A stretch of DNA of 64,000 bases. Source: VRUE01 sp963728045 (lineage in GTDB: Bacteria; Actinomycetota; Thermoleophilia; Solirubrobacterales; 70-9). The DNA is taken from contig CAVSIE010000004.1 in the NCBI GenBank assembly GCA_963728045.1, forward strand, positions 434,001-498,000, in the 5' to 3' direction. Each line of letters opens with the position of its first letter. Positions within the stretch are counted from its first letter, which is position 1. Under the pieces are notes generated by a model. That model had not been told where the DNA came from. It searched no databases and was given only the letters and a program-made list of their open reading frames with translations. This document shows, one piece after another, positions 33,766 through 43,711 of the stretch. The translations under genes were made by a program, and so were the position numbers.

Positions 33766-34413
33766 TCAGACGTCGGTCCGCGACTCGACGTGGTGCTCGC
33801 CGGTGTCCTCCGGGCCCTCGCCCTCAGCGTGCTGCGGGCTGTAGGCGCCTCCCTCGCGCAGCGCCCGCAAGGCGCCCTTGCGCTGGTCGCGCGGGGCGTG
33901 ATCGAGGATCAGCACCCCGTCGAGGTGGTCGATCTCGTGCTGAAGCACCCGCGCCTCGAGGCCCGACGCCTCGACCTGCACCGGCTCGCCGTCGAGGTCG
34001 AGGCCGGTGACACGCGCGTGCAGCGGACGCTCGACGTCCATCGAGACGCCGGGCAAGCTGAGACAGCCCTCCTCGGCGACGACGAGCACGTCCGAAGCCC
34101 ACTCGACCTCGGGGTTGAGCAGCGCCGTCGGCTCGCTGTCGGGGCCGGCCTGGAAGACGAGCAGGCGGCGCAGCACCCCCAGCTGGGTGGCGGCGAGCCC
34201 GACGCCCATGCCGTCGCGCATGATCCCGATCATCCGCTCGACCTCGGCCCGCAGCTCCGGGCCGAACTCGGTGATCGGCGAGGCCTTGCTCTTGAGGACC
34301 GGGTCGCCGAACTTGACCACCTGGGCGAGGGCGGCATCGCGCCGTGCGATCAGCTCGCGTTCGAGCTCCCCGCGCTCTTCTTTCTCAGCTCCGATTGCCT
34401 GTTCGTCGGCCAC
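33766..34413 (-). CDS. def: Peptide deformylase
   Basis: 215 residues with all three deformylase motifs: GVGLAATQLG (motif 1), EEGCLSLPGVS (motif 2, metal-binding Cys) and VLQHEIDHLDGVLILD (motif 3, two metal-binding His). The N-terminus (about 30 residues) is Glu/Arg-rich and the C-terminus (about 35 residues) is acidic; both are longer than in minimal deformylases. It is followed immediately by fmt. Confidence 0.95.
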   Translation of the reverse strand: MADEQAIGAEKEERGELERELIARRDAALAQVVKFGDPVLKSKASPITEFGPELRAEVERMIGIMRDGMGVGLAATQLGVLRRLLVFQAGPDSEPTALLNPEVEWASDVLVVAEEGCLSLPGVSMDVERPLHARVTGLDLDGEPVQVEASGLEARVLQHEIDHLDGVLILDHAPRDQRKGALRALREGGAYSPQHAEGEGPEDTGEHHVESRTDV

Positions 34414-34455
34414 AGCCCGATTGTATGGATCGGCCCGACAGCGATCGTCGCTGGC

Positions 34456-34647
34456 TCAGTGGAAACGGGCGCGCTGGCGCACTTGGAGACGAGCTTCGAA
34501 AAGGATGCCCAGGATCGTCGCCAGCGAGACAGATAGGCCCATATACGCAAAGACGGCGTACCCGCGGATATCGAGCATTGCGCCGATGGCAGCGAAGCCG
34601 ACGACGATCAATGCGGTCAGAAGTCGCCTCTTCCACATAGACAACAT
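34456..34647 (-). CDS. Small membrane protein, 63 residues (hypothetical)
   Basis: Start ATG 34647 has GGAGG 6 nt upstream. The product has a basic N-terminus (MLSMWKRR), a hydrophobic segment LLTALIVVGFAAIGAMLDI, a short loop, a second hydrophobic segment VFAYMGLSVSLATILGILFE and a basic end. It looks like a two-helix membrane protein with both ends cytoplasmic. G+C is visibly lower than in neighbouring genes. It lies between priA and def, 42 nt before def. I do not recognise a family. Confidence 0.7.
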   Translation of the reverse strand: MLSMWKRRLLTALIVVGFAAIGAMLDIRGYAVFAYMGLSVSLATILGILFEARLQVRQRARFH

Positions 34648-34745
34648 GTTACGCCTCCAACCCACCGAAACCTTGTGTTCGGGAGCGCCGACCGAGATCA
34701 GCGCGAGGGCGGGGAGGTCGATGACCAAGCGGGACGGGGACGACA

Positions 34746-34779
34746 CGAGTCCCGCGTAGCAGCGCTACGCGGGACCTCG
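34746..34779. terminator. Strong hairpin downstream of priA
   Basis: GTCCCGCGTAGC (34749-34760) pairs perfectly with GCTACGCGGGAC (34764-34775) around a 3-nt loop, extended by CGA/TCG with one bulged base. It lies 68 nt after the priA stop, between priA and the small membrane protein gene. There is no T-run on either side, so it is a candidate termination, pausing or mRNA-stability hairpin and not a classical intrinsic terminator. The rest of the 199-nt gap shows nothing I can name. Confidence 0.6.
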
Positions 34780-34846
34780 GAGAGGGGCCGTATCCGCGCA
34801 GCGTCACTCGGCCTCATCCGCACCGCGATGATCGAAGGAGTCGCTC

Positions 34847-37036
34847 CTACTGGGGGTCGACGTCGACGGAGATCGCGACGTCGCGCAGGGTGCGCTCGGC
34901 GGCGAGGCGCTCGACCGCCTCGCGGATCGCGGCGACAGCGGCCTCGCGGTCGTCGGCCTTGGTCAGGAGGCGGCGGCGGTGACGGTTGCGGACGCGGAAC
35001 ATCGGCGCCGGCCCGAGCAGCTCGGCGTCCGGCGGCAACGCCGGCCGTAGGGCGCTCGCGAGCTCAGCAGCAGCGGCTTCCAGTCGCGGCTCCGACTCGG
35101 CCTTGAGCACGATCCGCACCAGATGGGAGAAGGGTGGGTAGCGCAGCAGCCGGCGGCGCTCGACCTCCTCGGCGAGGAAGGAGGCGGCGTCGTGGCGGGC
35201 GGCGCAGACGATGCTCGCCGCCCCCGGCGCCAGGGTCTGCACGATCACCTCTCCCCCAGCCTCGCCACGGCCGCTGCGGCCGGCGAGCTGGGCGACCATC
35301 GCGAAGGTGCGCTCGGCGGCGCGGAAGTCGGGGAAGCGCAGGGTCGCGTCGGCGTCGAGGATCGCGCTCAGGGTCACCTCGGGGAAGTCGTGGCCCTTGG
35401 CGACCATCTGCGTGCCGACGAGGATGCCGCTCTCCGCCTCGCCGAAGCCGGCGAGGATGCGGGCGTGCGCCCCCTTGCCGGTAACCGTGTCCGAGTCGAG
35501 GCGGAAGACCGGCATCGGCGCCAGGCGCTCGGCCAGGAGCGCCTCGACCTGCTCGGTGCCGACCCCTGCCCTCGAGAGGGTCGTCGAGTCGCAGTCCGGG
35601 CACGACCTGGGCGCCGGCTCGACGTGGGCGCAGTGGTGGCAGACGAGGCGGTTGGCGTGGCGGTGGACGATCAGCGAGACGTCGCAGTTCGGGCACCCCC
35701 AGTGGCGCCCGCAGGAGCGACAGGTGAGCCAGGGCGCGAAGCCACGGCGATTGACCATCACGATCGCCTTGGCGCCGTCCCGCCTCACCGCCTCGAGCGC
35801 CTCCCAGGTTGCGCGATGCAGGGGGCCGGAGCGAGGGTCGGCATCGCGCATGTCGAGCACCTCGACCGGCGGCATGCGGCGACCGTCGACGCGGCGCGGC
35901 AACTCCAGCCGGGGCATCGCCAGCCAGGACTCCGGCCGCGGTGTCGCGGTGCCGGCGACAAGAACCGCGCCCGTCTCCTCGGCGCGCCGGAAAGCGACGG
36001 CGCGGGCGTCGTAACAGGGGTCGCCCTCCTGCTTGTAGGAGGGATCGTGCTCCTCGTCGATTACAACCAGCCCGAGGTCGCGGACCGGGGCGAAGACAGC
36101 CGAGCGGGGGCCGACGCAGACGCTCGCCTCGCCGCTGCGCAGCCGGCGCCACTCGTCGAGCCGCTCGCCGGCGGAGAGAGCGGAATGGAGGACGGCGAAG
36201 CGGTCGCCAAGCCGAGCCCGGAAGCGCGCCACCGCCTGCGGCGCCAGGCCGATCTCGGGGACGAGCACGATCGCGCCGCGGCCGCGGGCGAGCGCCGCCT
36301 CGACCGCTGCCAGGTAGACCTCGGTCTTGCCGGAGCCGGTGACGCCGTGCAGGAGCAGCTCGCGCGGCGCCCCGGCCTCGCCGTCGAGCGCCGCCACGAT
36401 CCCCTCCACCGCCCGCTCCTGCTCGGGCAGGAGCGACGGCCGGGCCGCAGCGGCGGCGAGCGACGGGTGGCTCGGCCGCCGGCTCACGGTCGAGCTGCGG
36501 GTGGCGATCAGGCCGCGCTCCTCCAGCCGCCGTAGGACCTGGCGGTCGGCGCCCACGGCCGCCGCCAGCTCGGGCGCCGACACCTCTCCGGCGGAGAGCG
36601 CCTCCAGGACCGCCCGCTGCCTGACCCCAAGCCGCTCTCCGCCCGAGAGGGCAGCCTCGCCCGCAGGGGCGATCTCGGCGCGCAGCTCGCGCCGAGGACG
36701 GACCCGCTCCCCCGACACCCCCAGGCCCGGCGGCAGGACCAGCTCGAGCCCGCGCGACGGCGTCGAGCAATACTCGCGGGCGACCCAGAGGCCGAGGCGG
36801 ACCAGCTCGGCCGGGACGCCCGCCTCGAGCGCCTCGATCGGCTCGGCGAGGCGCTCCGGGGGCAGCTCCGAGGCATCCGCCAGCCCGACGACAACACCCA
36901 GCACCCGCTGGCGACCGAAGGGGACACGGACGACGCTGCCAACCTCCAGTCCACTCATCTCGGCCGGCAGGCGGTAGTCGAAAGGACCCCGCAGAGCGCG
37001 GGCCCGGGTCAGCGGCTCGACCTTGGCGATCGTCAC
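34847..37036 (-). CDS. priA: Primosomal protein PriA, replication restart helicase
   Basis: 729 residues. The N-terminal DNA-binding part (VEPLTRARALRGPFDYRLP, VGSVVRVPFGRQRVLGVVVG) is followed by helicase motifs: Walker A LLLHGVTGSGKTEVYLAAVE, DEEH box LVVIDEEHDPSYKQEG, and QMVAKGHDFPEVTLSAILDA. A zinc-binding region has CRSCGRHWGCPNCD, CHHCAHV and CPDCDST. Helicase motifs and zinc sites look intact, unlike the degenerate PriA of many actinobacteria. GTG 37036 is the start of family similarity; the longer frame upstream is antisense to the PH-domain gene. Confidence 0.95.
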   Translation of the reverse strand: MTIAKVEPLTRARALRGPFDYRLPAEMSGLEVGSVVRVPFGRQRVLGVVVGLADASELPPERLAEPIEALEAGVPAELVRLGLWVAREYCSTPSRGLELVLPPGLGVSGERVRPRRELRAEIAPAGEAALSGGERLGVRQRAVLEALSAGEVSAPELAAAVGADRQVLRRLEERGLIATRSSTVSRRPSHPSLAAAAARPSLLPEQERAVEGIVAALDGEAGAPRELLLHGVTGSGKTEVYLAAVEAALARGRGAIVLVPEIGLAPQAVARFRARLGDRFAVLHSALSAGERLDEWRRLRSGEASVCVGPRSAVFAPVRDLGLVVIDEEHDPSYKQEGDPCYDARAVAFRRAEETGAVLVAGTATPRPESWLAMPRLELPRRVDGRRMPPVEVLDMRDADPRSGPLHRATWEALEAVRRDGAKAIVMVNRRGFAPWLTCRSCGRHWGCPNCDVSLIVHRHANRLVCHHCAHVEPAPRSCPDCDSTTLSRAGVGTEQVEALLAERLAPMPVFRLDSDTVTGKGAHARILAGFGEAESGILVGTQMVAKGHDFPEVTLSAILDADATLRFPDFRAAERTFAMVAQLAGRSGRGEAGGEVIVQTLAPGAASIVCAARHDAASFLAEEVERRRLLRYPPFSHLVRIVLKAESEPRLEAAAAELASALRPALPPDAELLGPAPMFRVRNRHRRRLLTKADDREAAVAAIREAVERLAAERTLRDVAISVDVDPQ

Positions 37037-37084
37037 CGACTCACGGTATGGAGGGACGCGGACACCGCGGGTATGCTCCGCCCG

Positions 37085-37588
37085 ATGGCTCTCAACCTCA
37101 GCCCGGGAGAGCGGGTGATCTTCCAGGGCCACCCCTCGTGGCGGGCGATTCTCGGCTTCTACCTGAAGGGGATCGCGATCGCCGCCGTGGTCGGCGTCGT
37201 CGCCAGGCTCTTCGACGTCAGCGGCGGAACCGTCTTCCTGCTCGTCCTCGTGATCATCGGCCTGACGGTGCTGATCGGCTTCGTCAAGCGGGTCGCGACG
37301 ACCTACACGATCACCGACCGCCGCCTCAACATCAAGCGGGGGATCGTCTCCCGCGAGGTCCAGGAGACTCGCCTGGAGCGGGTCCAGAACGTCAACTTCA
37401 ACCAGAGCGTCTACCAGCGGATAGTCCAGATCGGCGACGTCGACTTCGACACCGCAGCCGGCGACGACTACAACTTCGTCTTCGCCGGAGTCGCCAACCC
37501 CGAGCAGGTCGTCGAGAGCGTCGACCAGGCCACCGGCACCCACTCAGCCGGCACCCACGGCCTCGGCGAGCCCCAGCCTCCTCGCTAG
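37085..37588 (+). CDS. Bacterial PH-domain membrane protein (YdbS-like)
   Basis: 167 residues: MALNLSPGERVIFQGHPSWR, two hydrophobic segments (residues about 25-60), then a bacterial PH-like domain with TTYTITDRRLNIKRGIVSRE, ETRLERVQNVNFNQSVYQRI and VGDVDFDTAAGDDYNFVFAG-like sequence (here IGDVDF). This is the bPH2/YdbS type, of unknown biochemical role. ATG 37085 starts the conserved GHPSW region; an ATG at 37073 is possible. It is divergent from priA across less than 50 nt and 11 nt upstream of the lipoprotein gene. Confidence 0.82.
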   Translation: MALNLSPGERVIFQGHPSWRAILGFYLKGIAIAAVVGVVARLFDVSGGTVFLLVLVIIGLTVLIGFVKRVATTYTITDRRLNIKRGIVSREVQETRLERVQNVNFNQSVYQRIVQIGDVDFDTAAGDDYNFVFAGVANPEQVVESVDQATGTHSAGTHGLGEPQPPR

Positions 37589-37599
37589 AGGCGCGAAAC

Positions 37600-37980
37600 A
37601 TGCCCTCGATCAAACGAGTCTTCGCTGCCGTGCTCCTAGGCGCACTCTGCCTCGCGTTCGCCTCGTGCGGCGACTCGGCCACGTCTTCCTCCTCAGAAGA
37701 GGCCACAGGAGGAGGCGGCATAACCAGCGGCTACCCGATGGCAGTCGCGAACCGCTTCATCCAGTCCTGCGCACTGAACGCCAAACTCTCCAGCTCCGGC
37801 AAGCTGACCTCCGAAGAGGCACGAGACCTCTGCATCGACGCGCTGAACTGCGTGGAAAAGGGCCTCACGATCTCGGAGCTAAGAGAGACCGAACGCAAGC
37901 TCCTGTCCGGCGAGCCCAACCCCGGCGCTCGCGTCCTCCGAGGCTGCACCGAAGAAGCGATCGAGCAGCACGCCGGGTAG
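37600..37980 (+). CDS. Putative lipoprotein, 126 residues
   Basis: The N-terminus MPSIKRVFAAVLLGALCLAF ends in a lipobox-like ASC at residues 21-23, followed by a Ser/Gly-rich linker. This predicts a lipid-anchored secreted protein. The mature part has four further cysteines (SCALN, LCIDALNC, RGCTEE) that could form two disulfides, and an alpha-helical pattern. The gene follows the PH-domain gene by 11 nt and is convergent with metK. No family recognised. Confidence 0.75.
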   Translation: MPSIKRVFAAVLLGALCLAFASCGDSATSSSSEEATGGGGITSGYPMAVANRFIQSCALNAKLSSSGKLTSEEARDLCIDALNCVEKGLTISELRETERKLLSGEPNPGARVLRGCTEEAIEQHAG

Positions 37981-38064
37981 GGACGCCGGTGCCCCTCCCC
38001 GTGAACTAGCGTCGCACGCGCCTTCAATTCGCCCGGAGTCCGACCGGACCCCTCCCCACTTGGG

Positions 38065-39315
<1,251 letters not shown>

Positions 39316-39351
39316 GCGCCGAACATTAAATGGTCAAGGAGGGATGCGTGG

Positions 39352-40668
39352 TCATGCGTTCTGGTATCTGCTTTTCCTCGGGATGAAGTCGATCACCAGG
39401 GGAACGCCCTCGAGGCCGTACGCCTCACGCAGCCGGTTCTCGAGGTGGTAGGCCCAGTCGCGGATGATCAGGCGACGGTCGTTGACCTGGATCGCGATCC
39501 GCGGCGGTCGCTCTCCGACCTGGGCTGAGTAGTAGAGGCGCAAGCGGCGCCCGCGGCGAGCCGGCGGCGGCGCTTTGGCGACGACGTCGGCGACGAAGCG
39601 GTTCAGCTCCGGAGTCGGGATCCGCTCGCCGGCGCGATCGGCGAGCTCGATCGCCTTCGGCAGTAGCTTGGCGATGTTGCGCCCCCGGGTCGCCGAGCAG
39701 GTGATCACAGCGGGGCGGAGGCGCAGCTTGCGCTCGACCCGGGCTTTGGCGTCGTCGAGAGCGGTGCGGGTGACGTCCCACTTGTTGAGCGCGAGCAGGG
39801 TCGCGCAGCCCGCCCGCATCGCCAGCTCGGCGACTCGCAGGTCCTCCGCGGTGACCCCCTCGGAGGCATCGCAGACGACCAGCGCCACATCGGCCCGCTC
39901 GACCGCCCGCTCGGAGCGCAGCTGCGCGTAGTAGTCGACCGTGCCGGCGACCTTCGAGCGCCGCCGCAGGCCGGCGGTGTCGACGAGGACGACGCGCCGG
40001 CCGTCGACCTCGAGCTCGGTGTCGATCGCGTCGCGGGTGGTGCCGGCGCGCGCGGAGACGATCACCCGCTCGTCGCCGAGGAAGGCGTTGACGAGGGACG
40101 ACTTGCCGGCGTTGGGCCGACCGACCACGGCGACGCGCACCTCGTCCCCGGCCTCCTCGAGAGGCCTGGCCTCGCCGAGCGCGGTGACGATCGCGTCGAG
40201 CAGGTCGCCGCTGCCGAGGCCGTGCGTCGCCGAGACCGCGAGCGGCTCGCCGAGGCCGAGCTTGTTGAACTCGGCGCCGAGGTGCTCGTCGCCAGGCCGG
40301 TCGGCCTTGTTGACGGCGACGAGCGTCGGCACGTCAGCCCCGCGCAGGGTCTTCGCCAGCTCGGCATCGCCGGCGCGCATCCCGGCCCGGCCGTCGACGA
40401 CCAGCAGGACCGCGTCGGCCTCGGCGATGCCGAGCCGCGCCTGGCGCTGGATGTCGCGAGCCAGCTCGCTCTCGTCCAGCAGGTCGATGCCGCCGGTGTC
40501 GAGCAGCTCGAAGGCGACGCCGTTCCACTCGCAGCGCACCCGCTTGCGATCGCGAGTGACTCCGGGCTCGGCGTGGGTGACGGCCTCCCGCCCGCCGGCG
40601 AGGCGGTTGACCAGGGTGCTCTTGCCGACGTTGGGGAAGCCGACCACGGCCACCGTCGGCAGGCTCAT
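39352..40668 (-). CDS. der: Ribosome biogenesis GTPase Der
   Basis: 438 residues with two tandem GTPase domains and a C-terminal KH-like domain. Domain 1: VAVVGFPNVGKSTLVNRLAG, DTGGIDLLDESELA, VNKADRPG. Domain 2: VAVVGRPNAGKSSLVNAFLG, DTAGLRRRSKVAG, LNKWDVTR. The C-terminal KH part has LRLYYSAQVGERPPRIAIQV. Der acts in 50S subunit assembly. It overlaps cmk by 4 nt, the conserved cmk-der pair. Confidence 0.97.
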   Translation of the reverse strand: MSLPTVAVVGFPNVGKSTLVNRLAGGREAVTHAEPGVTRDRKRVRCEWNGVAFELLDTGGIDLLDESELARDIQRQARLGIAEADAVLLVVDGRAGMRAGDAELAKTLRGADVPTLVAVNKADRPGDEHLGAEFNKLGLGEPLAVSATHGLGSGDLLDAIVTALGEARPLEEAGDEVRVAVVGRPNAGKSSLVNAFLGDERVIVSARAGTTRDAIDTELEVDGRRVVLVDTAGLRRRSKVAGTVDYYAQLRSERAVERADVALVVCDASEGVTAEDLRVAELAMRAGCATLLALNKWDVTRTALDDAKARVERKLRLRPAVITCSATRGRNIAKLLPKAIELADRAGERIPTPELNRFVADVVAKAPPPARRGRRLRLYYSAQVGERPPRIAIQVNDRRLIIRDWAYHLENRLREAYGLEGVPLVIDFIPRKSRYQNA

Positions 40669-41303
40669 GCCAGTCCCCTCTCGCGTGCCAGGACGACGAC
40701 CCTGGCGACGACCTCGTCACGGGCGAGGCCGGTGGTGTCGATCTCGACCGCGTCGGGGGCGGCGCGCAGCGCGCTGTGCTCCCGGGTCGCGTCGCGCTCG
40801 TCGCGTTGCCGCTGCGCCGCCAGCACCTCGGCCTGGTCGGCCCCGGTCTGGGTGGCGCGCCGGCGCGCCCGCTCCTCCTCGCTGGCGGTGAGGAAGACCT
40901 TGAGCGGGGCATCGGGGCTGACCACGGTGCCGATGTCGCGTCCCTCCGCCACGTAGCGCCCGGCGGCGATCAGCGCCCGCTGGCGGGCGACCATCGCCTC
41001 GCGTACGCCGGGGTGGACGGAGACCCGCGAGGAGGCCTCGGTCACCCCGGGGGCGCGGATCTCCTTCGAGACGTCGCGCCCGTCGAGCGTCACGGCCTCG
41101 CCCGCGAAGGCGATCTCGAGGCCGACGGCGAGCGTCGCCATCGCCTCGGCGTCATCGAGGGCTGCGCCCTGCTCGATCCCGGCCAGGGCGACGCAGCGGT
41201 ACATCGCTCCCGAGTCGAGGTAGGTGAAGTCGAGCGCCACGGCGACGCCGCGGGCCACCGAGGACTTGCCGGCCCCGGCGGGGCCGTCGATCGCGATCAC
41301 CAT
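40665..41303 (-). CDS. cmk: Cytidylate kinase
   Basis: 212 residues. The P-loop is MVIAIDGPAGAGKSSVARGV, followed by YLDSGAMYRCVALAGI and YVAEGRDIGTVVSPDAPLKV; the family C-terminal RDERDATREHSALRAAPDAV is also present. It phosphorylates CMP and dCMP. It is 18 nt after aroA and overlaps der, as is common in actinobacteria. Confidence 0.96.
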   Translation of the reverse strand: MVIAIDGPAGAGKSSVARGVAVALDFTYLDSGAMYRCVALAGIEQGAALDDAEAMATLAVGLEIAFAGEAVTLDGRDVSKEIRAPGVTEASSRVSVHPGVREAMVARQRALIAAGRYVAEGRDIGTVVSPDAPLKVFLTASEEERARRRATQTGADQAEVLAAQRQRDERDATREHSALRAAPDAVEIDTTGLARDEVVARVVVLARERGLA

Positions 41304-41321
41304 GGGCGCAATGTATGGGCG

Positions 41322-42626
41322 TCAGGAGCGAAGCAGCGTTGCGAGGTCGGCCTCGAAGCGCGGGTAGCTGACCGCGGCCGCCTCCATGCCCTCGACCTCG
41401 ACTCCCTGGGCCGAGGCGAGACCGGCGATCGCGCCCAGCATCGCGACGCGGTGGTCGCCGTGCGAGAAGGCAGAGCCGCCGCGCAGGCCGCCGCCGCCCA
41501 GAATCCGCATCCCGTCCGCCGTCGGCTCGACCTTGCCACCGAGGCCGTTCAGCGCCTCGGCGACGACCGCGATCCGGTCCGACTCCTTGCGGCGCAGCTC
41601 GGCGGCGTCGCGGATCGTCGTCTCGCCCTCGGCGAAGCAAGCGACGAGCGCCACCAGCGGCAGCTCGTCGATCGCCAGCGGCACGTCGGCGCCGGCGACC
41701 TCCGTGCCGTGCAGCTCGGCGGAGCGGACACGGAGCCGACCGGCCGGCTCGCCGCCGCGCTCGCCCTCTGGCTCGACCTCGATCTCGGCCCCCATCCGGG
41801 CGAGGATCTGGAGCAGCCCGGTACGCGTCGGATTGAGGCCGACGCCGCTGAGGGTGACGTCGCTGCCCGGGACCAGCAGCGCCGCGACGAGGAAGAAGGC
41901 GGCTGAGGAGAAGTCGGCGGGGACGGCAATCTCGCCGGGCTCGAGCCGCTGCGCCGGCCGCACGGCGACGGCGCCGTCGCGGCGCTCGACCTCTGCCCCC
42001 GCGGCGGCGAGCATCCGCTCGGTGTGGTCGCGACTCGGCAACGGCTCGACCACCTGCGTCTCGCCCTCCGCCAGCAGGCCGGCGAAGAGCAGGCAGGACT
42101 TGACCTGGGCGCTGGCGACCGGCAGCTCGTAGGAGACACCCTGCAGCGGCGCGCCGTCGATCTCGAGCGGCGGCAGGCGATCATCGCGGCAGCGCAGCTG
42201 CGCCCCCATCAACCGCAGCGGCTCGGCGATGCGATCGACCGGGCGGCGGCGGATCGAGGTGTCGCCGTCGAGCGTCCAGCTCCCAGTCTCTTGCCCGGCC
42301 AGCCAGCCCGGCAGCAGCCGCAGCAGGGTGCCGGCGTTGCCGACGTCGATGCTCGCCTCGACGAGGCCGCGCAACCCGATGCCGCGGACCGTCATCCGGG
42401 ATGAGATCGCCGGCGGCCCGGCCGCCGGGCCTTCCACCTCTGCTCCCAGCTGGCGAATGGCGACCAAGGTCGAGAGCGTGTCGGCCGAGTCGAGGTAGCC
42501 GTCGATCGTCGTCTCGCCGTCGGCCATCGCCGCGATCAGCGCAGCGCGGTGCGAGACCGACTTGTCCGGCGGCGGCCGCAGCGTTCCGCGCAGCGGTCCG
42601 GAGGGGTCGAAGCGGGAGGCGCTCAC
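41322..42626 (-). CDS. aroA: 3-phosphoshikimate 1-carboxyvinyltransferase (EPSP synthase)
   Basis: 434 residues. EPSP synthase motifs: LRPPPDKSVSHRAALIAAMA, NAGTLLRLLPGWLAGQ, SAQVKSCLLFAGLLAEG, and ELRRKESDRIAVVAEALNGL followed by FSHGDHRVAMLGAIAGL. It performs the sixth step of the shikimate pathway. The N-terminal active-site region has NAGTLLRLLPG where many enzymes read NAGTAxRfL, so the exact glyphosate class cannot be assigned by eye. GTG 42626 overlaps the tyrA stop (GTGA). Confidence 0.96.
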   Translation of the reverse strand: MSASRFDPSGPLRGTLRPPPDKSVSHRAALIAAMADGETTIDGYLDSADTLSTLVAIRQLGAEVEGPAAGPPAISSRMTVRGIGLRGLVEASIDVGNAGTLLRLLPGWLAGQETGSWTLDGDTSIRRRPVDRIAEPLRLMGAQLRCRDDRLPPLEIDGAPLQGVSYELPVASAQVKSCLLFAGLLAEGETQVVEPLPSRDHTERMLAAAGAEVERRDGAVAVRPAQRLEPGEIAVPADFSSAAFFLVAALLVPGSDVTLSGVGLNPTRTGLLQILARMGAEIEVEPEGERGGEPAGRLRVRSAELHGTEVAGADVPLAIDELPLVALVACFAEGETTIRDAAELRRKESDRIAVVAEALNGLGGKVEPTADGMRILGGGGLRGGSAFSHGDHRVAMLGAIAGLASAQGVEVEGMEAAAVSYPRFEADLATLLRS

Positions 42627-43711
42627 GCGTCCGAGGGGCCGATCACGGTCGCCGAGTGACCCAGCTCCCGCACCAGGGTCGCCGCGCGCTCCGCCTGCTC
42701 GCGGCCGGCGACCCAGAGCGAGACGGCGCCCGAGCGCATGTCGGGAGCCGGGTGCAGAGCCATGTCCTCGATGTTGACGCCGGCCTCGCCCAGCGCCAGG
42801 GCCAGCTCGGCGACGATGCCCGGACGGTTGACGACGACGACGCGGAGCTCGTGCAGCAGTCCGCCCGCGAGGTCAGCCTCGAGCAGGTTGCGCCTGGCGT
42901 CCCCCGCCGCCTCGTGCCAGGCAGCGACGGCTTGGCGGTCACCGCTGCGGATCAGCTCCGCGGCCTCGCGCAGCCGCTCACCGGCATCTTCGATCGCCTC
43001 CGCCACCGCGTCGCTGTTGGTTAAGAAGATGTCGCTCCAGATCGCCGGGTTGGCGCCGGCGACGCGGGTCGTGTCGCGAAAGCTCGGCCCGACCTCGGGC
43101 ATCCGCTCCGAGTCGCGGGTCAGCTCGGCGGCCGCCTGGCCGACCAGCACGTTGGCGACGACGTGCGGCAGGTGGCTGACCGTCGCCATCAAGCGGTCGT
43201 GGGTCTCGGCGGCGATCGCCTGCGGCCTCGCGCCGAGGTCGGAGACCGCCCGCTGCAGCTTGTCGTAGAGCATGCCGCCGGAGCGCTCGGTCGGGGTCAG
43301 GTACCAGCGCGCGCCCTGGAAGAGGTCGGAGCGGGCGTTTTCCACCCCGGACGTCTCCGCTCCGGCCAGGGGATGGCCGCCGATGAAGCGCTCGTCGCTA
43401 CCCAGGGCGGCGACGATCTCGCGCTTGGTCGAGCCGACGTCGGTGACGACGGCGTCGGGGCCACAGGCCTCGAGCGCGGCGCCCGCCAGCGACGGCAGCG
43501 CCGCCACCGGAGCTGCGCAGAAGATCACCTCGGCCGCCTCGCAAGCCTCGCCGGGCGTGCTGGCGCCGCGATCGAGGGCGCCTGACTCGACCGCTCGCGC
43601 CAGCGTCGCCGGGTCGGCGTCGAAGCCGACCACCTCGCCACCCTCGTGGCGCCGCGCCGCCAGCCCGATCGAGCCGCCGATCAGGCCGACCCCGAGGACG
43701 GCGATTCTCAT
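42623..43711 (-). CDS. tyrA: Prephenate dehydrogenase with C-terminal ACT domain
   Basis: 362 residues. The NAD-binding start MRIAVLGVGLIGGSIGLAAR is followed by VTDVGSTKREIVAAL, FIGGHPLAGAETSGVENA and THDRLMATVSHLPHVVANVL, typical of TyrA. The C-terminal 75 or so residues (ELRVVVVNRPGIVAELALAL onward) form an ACT domain, suggesting feedback control by tyrosine. The ATG at 43711 overlaps the aroG stop (ATGA); the very long frame upstream is an artefact over aroG. Confidence 0.95.
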   Translation of the reverse strand: MRIAVLGVGLIGGSIGLAARRHEGGEVVGFDADPATLARAVESGALDRGASTPGEACEAAEVIFCAAPVAALPSLAGAALEACGPDAVVTDVGSTKREIVAALGSDERFIGGHPLAGAETSGVENARSDLFQGARWYLTPTERSGGMLYDKLQRAVSDLGARPQAIAAETHDRLMATVSHLPHVVANVLVGQAAAELTRDSERMPEVGPSFRDTTRVAGANPAIWSDIFLTNSDAVAEAIEDAGERLREAAELIRSGDRQAVAAWHEAAGDARRNLLEADLAGGLLHELRVVVVNRPGIVAELALALGEAGVNIEDMALHPAPDMRSGAVSLWVAGREQAERAATLVRELGHSATVIGPSDA

